Origin: Cristatella mucedo
Lineage: Eukaryota; Bryozoa; Phylactolaemata; Cristatellidae
Length of the DNA: 64,000 nt
Reading direction: 5' to 3'
NCBI GenBank assembly: GCA_009760855.2
Contig: WPIO01000098.1
Location: forward strand, 1,005,501-1,069,500
How positions within the stretch are numbered: the first letter of the stretch is position 1; each line of letters opens with the position of its first letter. Both the position numbers and the translations under genes were made by a program. The notes under the pieces were generated by a model that saw only the letters and a list, made by a program, of their open reading frames with translations, was not told where the DNA came from and ran no database searches. This document shows positions 56,945 through 64,000 of this stretch, one piece after another.

Positions 56945-58021
56945 AACAAGTAGCTCTAGAAGTAGTGCACTCGCTACCAGCACTAGAAGCTAGTGCTACA
57001 ACCAAATACCAAACAAAAGATTTCTTTGCAAATCTTTTTACAAATGCGACCTGCTTGCCCAAAAGACCTTTGCAATTGCATTCTAATTCATTTACATTGC
57101 AACAAATGTTGAGTCCACTTGTTTGTGAACTGTCGGGTTAGCCATGTGGGAGGAGTACTACTAAGATGGAGCAGCCGAACCACTCGATACACTGCTTTAC
57201 AAAGATATTAACCTGCCGGGAAACGGCTTCACTGAGTTATGTAGGCACTTGCTGCCAGTTACAGTACTTTCAACGCGAAAGCTGATGGATCACACCAGGT
57301 TGGACTGATATAGGAGTAGGCTTGAGCACACAAAAAACGACCACAGCCTTCTTCTTGATTGGACATTTTATGAATGAAGTGCTAGATACATTACGACAGT
57401 AGATGAAATAATTTGTTGGCATTTCCATACCTTAGTCGTCGTTCCAAGTTCACTGGAGTCGCTTTAGTCGATCGATGTCCTCGAGGGTTCGTATTAATAC
57501 CGTTTCTCGTGAGGAGTATATATTTGGGTCAGCAATGACTTGCGTTTCCACCCTAAAACAAGTTCAATTGTCGAATGCAAGCTTTTAATTGAGCCTGGCA
57601 CAATTGCAAAAAGATGCAAACTGATCATTCCTTGCACTCATTTCTACTGCAATAGGGATAGCAGGCCTACGTCTTTCGAAGTTGTTTTAGTGAATGCATG
57701 TATGAATGTGCTGGGTAAATCCTTATTGGGCATGTGCAGATTTGTTGGATTTTTGGCTTGTGCAAATGTGAAAGCGTGTGTGCCAGCACACCGGCAAGCC
57801 ACCACTAGCCATATGTATTTTGTAGTCGGTGAGCATGCTACACTTAACCATGCAAGCATGCTTCCTTCGTAGGAAATGTACAGCATATAGAAAGAGAATG
57901 AGTTATGTTAGTATACTATAGCCAGTTTATCATTATCTATGCATTGACATGCAAACATTTCTGCATATGCTGGTGCACCTTGAATACTGCTACATTTCTA
58001 AACGTCTAGTGCGCATCGTCC

Positions 58022-58310
<289 letters not shown>

Positions 58311-59330
58311 TGTGCGAGCGTCCAGGATTGGGTGTGTGTGTCTATGCCTGCATGTAATTGTGCAAGTGTACATATATCTAGTTGCATAATGAAGAAGTGG
58401 TGTTTGTGTGGGTATTCTAACGTGCCTGTTTGTCAGTGTGCCTTGTATGAATGGCTAAGCAGGTGTGAGTTTCTATATGGCGTTGTATGTGCGTGTAAAT
58501 GCACTGCTTATGCACGTGCGTGAATGTGTGTGCATGTGTGTGTGTGTGTGTCTGTGTGCGCGCGCATGTGCGTGCAGTGTATGAGTGCGTATGTAAATGC
58601 GCTTATGGGAGAGGTGCATGCATGCAAATAACCGTTTGTTGCCAAGGGAAACTACATGCACAAGTTTATATGTATGTGTGTGTCTTTATGAGTGCATAGA
58701 GTGGAAACAGTAACTTCGATGTGCAGATAGCATGGTTTTAAATGAAGAGAAATACCGTCACGAGTGAAGTCAACTATCAATAGAACGTTGATGGTAAGTT
58801 CCATGGAAGCTGCAGGCAAGCTAGAAGCTGGTGGGTTTGGTGGCAAAGTGACCGTGACAGGCGTAGCTGATGTGGCAACAGATTAAGCAGCATTTACACA
58901 TTATAAAGAGTGCAATACATAGACATGTCAGTCACTGCTGGTGCACAGAATTTATATGTTAGCCTCTGTGTGATGATTGGTGCTTGACTTGCTTAATCAT
59001 TTAGCTATTGGACTGCTTTCTCTCCAGCGAATGCAAATTATACAGAAATTGTTTGAGCTCTCTATCAGGCTGCCATGAACAATTATAGCCATAGTTTCAC
59101 AAAACTGTTACGACTATTTGCATAAATTCAGGCACCCACTTGATCGGCGCATCGGCTAGGCATTCTGTAGCTTGGTAAAGAGTGTTGGTCATTCCATACT
59201 TATATCACCTGAGCTAGAACGAAAGCATATCAAGTGATTCATGCACTATACAACACGGTTTTAGTGCAAAGCATGCTGTCACTTAACTCTTGCAAAAGTA
59301 TTGCTGCTTATCTGAAATCGTTCTGCCGAC

Positions 59331-59467
59331 TTGGTTTTGCCGAGTGGTAACAGTAGCCATCTCAATCATGGTCTGCCGAGGTCGGGAATTTGAGCCCGTG
59401 GCAAGTGTGAGGCACACTAATAGAAACAAAGTTCTCTTAGATAGTTATACCAATGATTTTTTTTAAT
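59331..59467 (+). mobile_element. SINE-B copy shared with unit 2
   Basis: TGCCGAGTGGTAACAGTAGC (A-box side), CGAGGTCGGGAATTTGAGCCC (worn B box), GTGTGAGGCACACTAATAGA and ATACCAATGATTTTT. The flanks match 38.5 kb. Confidence 0.75.
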
Positions 59468-60837
59468 TTCCGGGTGAGCAGCCTGACTACAAAGCTTCTT
59501 GAAGAAGCCCAGGATGACTACAGCTTGTGTAACTAAAGGATAAAACTAGATCAAATCCAAACCTTAAGAGCCGATCTAGAAAATAAAATACATTTATGAT
59601 GTAAATAATAGTTTTTGCATCACAGATGTACGATTAATTTGCTCTTTGAACCTATTAGTTTACGGTCAGAGACAGCAGGGGCCAATCATGAATGACCCTA
59701 AGTTTTACATATGTCATAAACAATACGTTAATACATTACGGCAAACGTTACAGGACATCGTAACAGCCAATGTAAATAGCGGAGCCCAGTTGTATGGAGC
59801 TGCTAACTAAATCTTGACACCAACGTAATCCAGCAAGAGTGGGCATTTTATGTGTGAAGGCTCTTGCTTACTTGCCACTGCACTTACAACCGATGCCGTC
59901 TTAAACCTCTCGTTCGTCAGCAAAATTACCCACCTCGGGGTTTGATGGTGAGATTTCTGTCACAGTTGCCACTTTAACTGCCAGTTTTGTCTCTGCTGAG
60001 ATCTGCGACTGGTGACACACAGCTCACCCATTGACTGTTTCATGAATTTTGCTAAATAGTGGTAGTTGAAAACAGCAGCTGGCTAATTTGCTATGCTCAC
60101 GCGGTTTTAAAGCACGAACAGCAAATCTGAGAATGTTTATTGACAAATATGGTATGATTAGACGACAGCTTTAAAATAAGCTTTGGTGGCAAGAATGAAA
60201 TACGGAGCCACTTAATATTTATTTTCCCATCTAGTTACAGTATGTGTCATCACTTGCTATGGGCAATCACTCTCAATATACTTCCGTCCATCTTTAAATC
60301 AGCAACTCCAAAATCTTATCAACCACAAGTCGCCCATGTGTCCTGCACGTTGACAGTACCGCAAGTACCTCTTACATCCGCAGCCGTTTGCAAGCATAAA
60401 GCTCATGCATACGATATGGGCAGACCATATGGGAAAGGACAGAAAACGCACGAACTCTCCTTTGACCATTTTAAAGACGAAAGTCTTCAATCTAGTATGC
60501 ATTCTGACAGCTTCCACAGTAAATTGGCTCAGCCGAATTCAAGGTCTGTCATAATATCGGAGCCTTGCACCCAACATGCACAGTTAAGGGCAGATTCTGT
60601 GAAACATTGCCTGGCTGGCAGCCCAATAAAAGATACCATTGGTACACAAGGTAATTGGAAGCTGGACTCTGAACTACAGGAGTCCTTCAGAATTCGATCC
60701 TAGCCTTTAACTGTGCTAACCGAGGCCCATCGACAGGGTAAATCTCGGTCAGCCACTCCGGACTGCTCTGTTTGCACTCTTTTGGCTTTCGCATTCACTG
60801 GCAATCGAAGAAAAGTTGTATTAGCCATAGCTTTTCG

Positions 60838-61420
60838 GAATCTAACAGTTTACAGTACCTCGTACAAACCTCAAATCATTTGGAGGCCGTGCATATGGTT
60901 CGAATGCTCCCAAAGCCTGGAAATCCCTCCCCACTTCTGTCAGAACATCCCCTGACGTGACCACAATTAAAAAGAACTTTAAAACACACCTGCTTAGGAC
61001 AGCAATTAGTGGGTCCCTGTGATTTGTCCTTCATGTGCTTATGCATGCTGACAATGTGCATGCTGCCACTAACCACATTGGCATGCTGACCCTGAGTATT
61101 TCACCCCTTACCATGTTATTCACTTTTTTTTTATCAAGCATGATATTACGCACCATTCAATAATAATAATAATAATTCACTTGATAAAGCGCCCTCAGAG
61201 AACTTAATCTCTCTCTAGGCGCTTTACATTTGCTGTAAAGTGAAATGCGATAGAATGGTAAGTAAAATCATGCTTGAAAAGCAAACGAACTGAATAATAT
61301 GGTTAGGGGTGACATGCACAATCCCGTTTCCCTTTGCAGCAAATGTAAAGCACCTAGAAAGGGATTGAGTTCTCTGGGGCGCTTTATCAAGTGCATTGTT
61401 ACTATTATTTTATTATTATA
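60838..61420 (+). mobile_element. L2-like LINE 3' fragment, interrupted
   Basis: Starts at GGAATCTAACAGTTTACAGT, encodes RTNLK-like and APKAWKSLPTSVRTS.D remnants, then the 3' UTR (GGGTCCCTGTGATTTGTCC; GCATGCTGACCCTGAGTATT). A minus-strand LINE piece (61159-61320) splits it. The tail AAAGCACCTAGAAAGGGATT, GAGTTCTCTGGGGCGCTTTA closes it. It is inserted in S5/S6 of unit 4. Confidence 0.85.
61159..61320 (-). mobile_element. Short LINE 3' end nested in another LINE
   Basis: Only about 160 bp: tail of five ATA/TAA units, AAAGCGCCCTCAGAGAACTT, CTAGGCGCTTTACATTTGCT and GGTTAGGGGTGACATGCACA. The possible duplication is only CAAT (61158-61161 and 61319-61322), which is weak. Confidence 0.8.
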
Positions 61421-61644
61421 TCACTCGTAAGCACAATAATATAAATAAATCTCTTACCTTGCCTTGCTCTTTGCAAGTTACTTCTGGATAACCAATAACA
61501 AGAGTTAGTCATGTGGATTCTATCCATTATTACGAATCATTCAAAACCAATAAGAATGATTTTGCTCTGGCCAGCATCCTGGAGAAAAAAGGAGCCATCA
61601 CATATAATGGTTAGGAGAAAACTCTGACTGCCTGTGGTTACAAT

Positions 61645-61775
61645 TTATGTATGTATATATATATATATATTATATATATAATATATATATATATATAATA
61701 TATATAATATATATGTATATATTATATATATTATATGTATATATATTATATATACATATATATATATATATATGC
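61645..61775. repeat. (AT)n compound microsatellite
   Basis: About 130 bp of TATATA, ATATTATATA and TATGTATATA blocks. Frames rich in Ile and Tyr here are artefacts. Confidence 0.95.
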
Positions 61776-61779
61776 AATG

Positions 61780-62680
61780 TGGGCTCAACCGTGCAACCTT
61801 GGTCATCAACAATGCATTTACCTTTACCTTGATCGATGTATGCACCTTAACTAGTATCCCAAAGTGGCCTTCAGTGCACTCAAATTTGTTCACATAGGCA
61901 GTTGCAGTCGTGCTAATCCACACACTCACACAGGGATAAATATGTACTGGGATAATCATGCAAATGTGTACATACATCTACCCAAGACCACACACCAAAT
62001 ATTCAGGCACGCAGGCACCTACGAGCTAATGCACACACGCATAGAAGCACAAGTATTAACTCAAGTGCAAGCAGCCCCTAAACTCACATACTGACATTAC
62101 AATATTCATGCATTGGTTTCTGCTCAAAATTGGACTACAATTTTAGCAATTTTACTCAAGTTAATGGCACCATTTGCATATCGGTTGACAAGCTGTAACG
62201 GCGCTCACCAATTTCTGCAGTATGGCTTATTGCTTGCATCCACGATCTGGGTCGAGAAGAACTCCTTACTTCTTACTGCTTGGCATGAGTGAGTGGGCTG
62301 AAGTAAGTGATCGTACGTTGATAGATGCAGTAGAGACCAATGCAAGACCTTCTTAACAGCTTTCAGAGCCTGTGCAAGTGCTTAGTCGAGTGTGGAGCAT
62401 ATATGGGCTGCACTGGTCCTTCGTGCACATGACTGAAGTTCCGTGGCACATGCGACTCTTTCTGTTCTGGCTGAAAAATAGTAGCATTATCTCGTTATTT
62501 ATATAATAGTTAGCGGTACTGAATGCATCTCATATGAGAATTTTGCTATATGGGCAGTACCTTACTTTCTGTGAAGCTCAATTTCGCAATGTTGCTTCTT
62601 GCTGACTGTGGTTGCAGGATCTGCACCGATAGAATTGCAAGTAGTAATCTTTGTCAACAGCAGTGCTGCTGCTATCTCGT
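61780..62680. other. No recognised feature
   Basis: Mixed sequence, frames below 80 codons, no SINE or LINE landmarks. Confidence 0.35.
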
Positions 62681-62684
62681 TATT

Positions 62685-63535
62685 AATAATAATGCACTTG
62701 ATAAAATGACCCAGATAACTTAATCTCTTTCTAGGCGCTTTACATTTGCTGCAAAGGGAAATGCAATTGAATGGTAAGCAAAGTCATGCTTGCAAAACAA
62801 AAAAAAGGAATAATATGGTTAGGGGTGGCATGCACAGGGTCAGCATGCAAATGTGGTTAGTGGCAGCATGCACAGTGTCAGCACGCATAAGCACATGAAG
62901 AACGAATCACAATGACCCACTAAATGCTGTCACACATATGTGTGTTTTAAAGTTCCTTTTAAATGTGGTCAGGTCAGGGGATGTTCTGACCCAAGTCAGG
63001 GGGGAGATCCAGGCTTTGAGAGCAAACAAACTAAATCCGAGGTCTCCAATGGATTTAAGGTGTGTGCGAGATATTTGTATACTGTTGGATTCCAAAAATC
63101 GGGTGGTACGATGCTTGGCCTGATGGGGTAGTATATCTGAGAGATAGGCTGGAGCCATAGAAAAAAAGGACCTAAAAGTGAACGACAAAACCTTGAAGTC
63201 AATCGGTTGCTTGACTGGTAGCCAGTGCAGGTCGGCGAGAAGTGCAGTAATAGGGCAACTGCGACGCTCACAACAGACAAGCCTAGCTGCAGAGTTTTTC
63301 ACCAGCTGCAATCGCCTGATCGCCCATGCTGGAAGGCCGGTAAGCAGTGAGTTGCAGAAGTCGAGACGGTATGTCACGAATGCATGGACCAACTTAGACA
63401 TGGTATCCTTATCTAAACAAGCCCGAATTTTAGCAATGTTATGAAGCTGAAAATAGGCAGATTTGACTGTGTAGCTGATATGGATGTCTAAAGAGAGGTC
63501 GCTTTGGAATATGACACCTAGATTCTGTCCCACTC
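62685..63535 (-). mobile_element. L2-like LINE with an open 208-residue C-terminal region
   Basis: The minus-strand frame 63533-62907 is uninterrupted: NLGVIFQSDLSLDIHISYTV, YFQLHNIAKIRACLDKDT, LDFCNSLLTGLPAWAIRRLQ, ALLADLHWLPVKQPIDFKVL, RTHLKSIGDLGFS, LFALKAWISPLTWVRTSPD. It ends in a shared FKTHI..TAFSGSL terminus. The 3' UTR and a short ATTATTA tail follow. The KAWNSLP core reads KAWISPL, so it is mutated. It starts after the catalytic region, so it is 5'-truncated. Frame integrity suggests one of the younger insertions. Confidence 0.92.
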
Positions 63536-63539
63536 GTTA

Positions 63540-64000
63540 TTCGGCTGGATGTATAAACAAATCAACAGATAAACAAATTTTTACAATATTTCTCGAACTG
63601 CAAACGTTATGTTTGTAACCAATTGACAGTAGACGTCTACTTTCTGACAATTTCTGGTGAATTGATGGGATAGGGAAAGCATATTTCTAACGGTCTTCGG
63701 CTGACACTTACTCGAAAGCATTATGTTAATCAACATTTACGATTGATTGTGGCCAGTGAGGATACTATTCAATGCACCATCTGTTACGACAGAAAAGGCA
63801 TCGGCTGAATTTTTAGCAGCATTCACAGGGGCCTAGATTTACACACGCTGCATGTCACTATACAGAAAAGTGAGCAAGCCGGTTTTTTTTGGCGGCGATG
63901 ATCAGTTAGTGATGTCTGCACTGGTAGGTTCGCAACCGTTCTAGTCGCATGCCTGCAAAGCAGAATCACCGTTAGAACTGACCTTACGACAACTGGTCTC
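63540..64000. other. No recognised feature
   Basis: AT-rich sequence beyond the 5' truncation point of the last LINE; no motif seen. Confidence 0.35.

Larger units (their letters stand above)
47930..57240. repeat. Macrosatellite-like unit 3
   Basis: Segments in the same order as unit 2: S1 (split by LINEs at 48088-48899, resuming at 48900), S3 near 49930-50100, S5 at 50150-51180, S6 at 51240-52040, old LINE at 52054-53615, AT tract at 54690-54860, S7 to 56060, S8 at 56200-57200. The S4 segment with SINE-B is missing. Coding content is limited to LINE relics and the small frame at 56597-56944. Confidence 0.75.

Noticed and set aside
57540-57872. 110-codon frame in segment S1 sharing PTSF..VLVN with unit 3
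   Set aside because: The same block is interrupted by a stop in unit 2 (near 36515), and the match extends equally into non-coding flanks.
60242-60703. 153-codon frame in unit 4 as a gene
   Set aside because: Part of the frame lines up with unit 2 (a KLD..LQE..IRS block), but the unit 3 copy has several stops there and differences were not clearly third-position biased.

Overview
The window looks like gene-poor nuclear DNA from a multicellular animal. I cannot place the species. The evidence is: diverged pieces of an L2/CR1-type non-LTR retrotransposon (reverse-transcriptase motifs, an LDFCNSLLTGLP-like block, and the KAWNSLP C-terminal signature); two families of tRNA-derived SINEs with recognisable Pol III A and B boxes; dinucleotide microsatellites; and a CpG-rich block with splice-like and polyadenylation signals beside it. 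There are no operons, no prokaryotic signals and no long intact gene. Nearly every long open frame is a by-product of repeats. All comparisons were made by eye, so boundaries are approximate and identities are not computed.

Layout. 1-6640: a degenerate 12-bp satellite (GCTGCTYYAGCT) with higher-order duplications and two nested SINEs. 6850-16200: four diverged copies of a 2.2-2.7 kb repeat unit. 16200-19800: repeat debris, including an L2-like C-terminal fragment and a CTG-rich stretch. 19870-20770: a possible 3' terminal exon with polyadenylation signal on the minus strand, a strong hairpin and a splice-like site. 21000-23180: a CpG-rich block holding a 288-bp tandem repeat with a YY1-like motif in each copy. 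23200-33100: mostly unrecognised sequence with SINE and LINE fragments, a 133-bp tandem duplication and a weak Ty3/Gypsy-like gag-pol relic. 33540-64000: consecutive diverged copies of a roughly 8-10 kb unit (a macrosatellite-like block), enlarged by later LINE and SINE insertions.

How the parts fit. The second SINE family ends in about 50-60 bp resembling the 3' end of the L2-like LINE, which suggests that this LINE mobilised it. Comparing the large units gives empty and filled sites that order events: some LINE and SINE copies predate the unit duplications and others came later. The best leads are the SINE/LINE tail sharing, the PvuII/E-box-dense dodecamer satellite, the YY1-bearing promoter-like monomers, the possible minus-strand exon, and a short frame in two macrosatellite copies whose differences lean to third codon positions.
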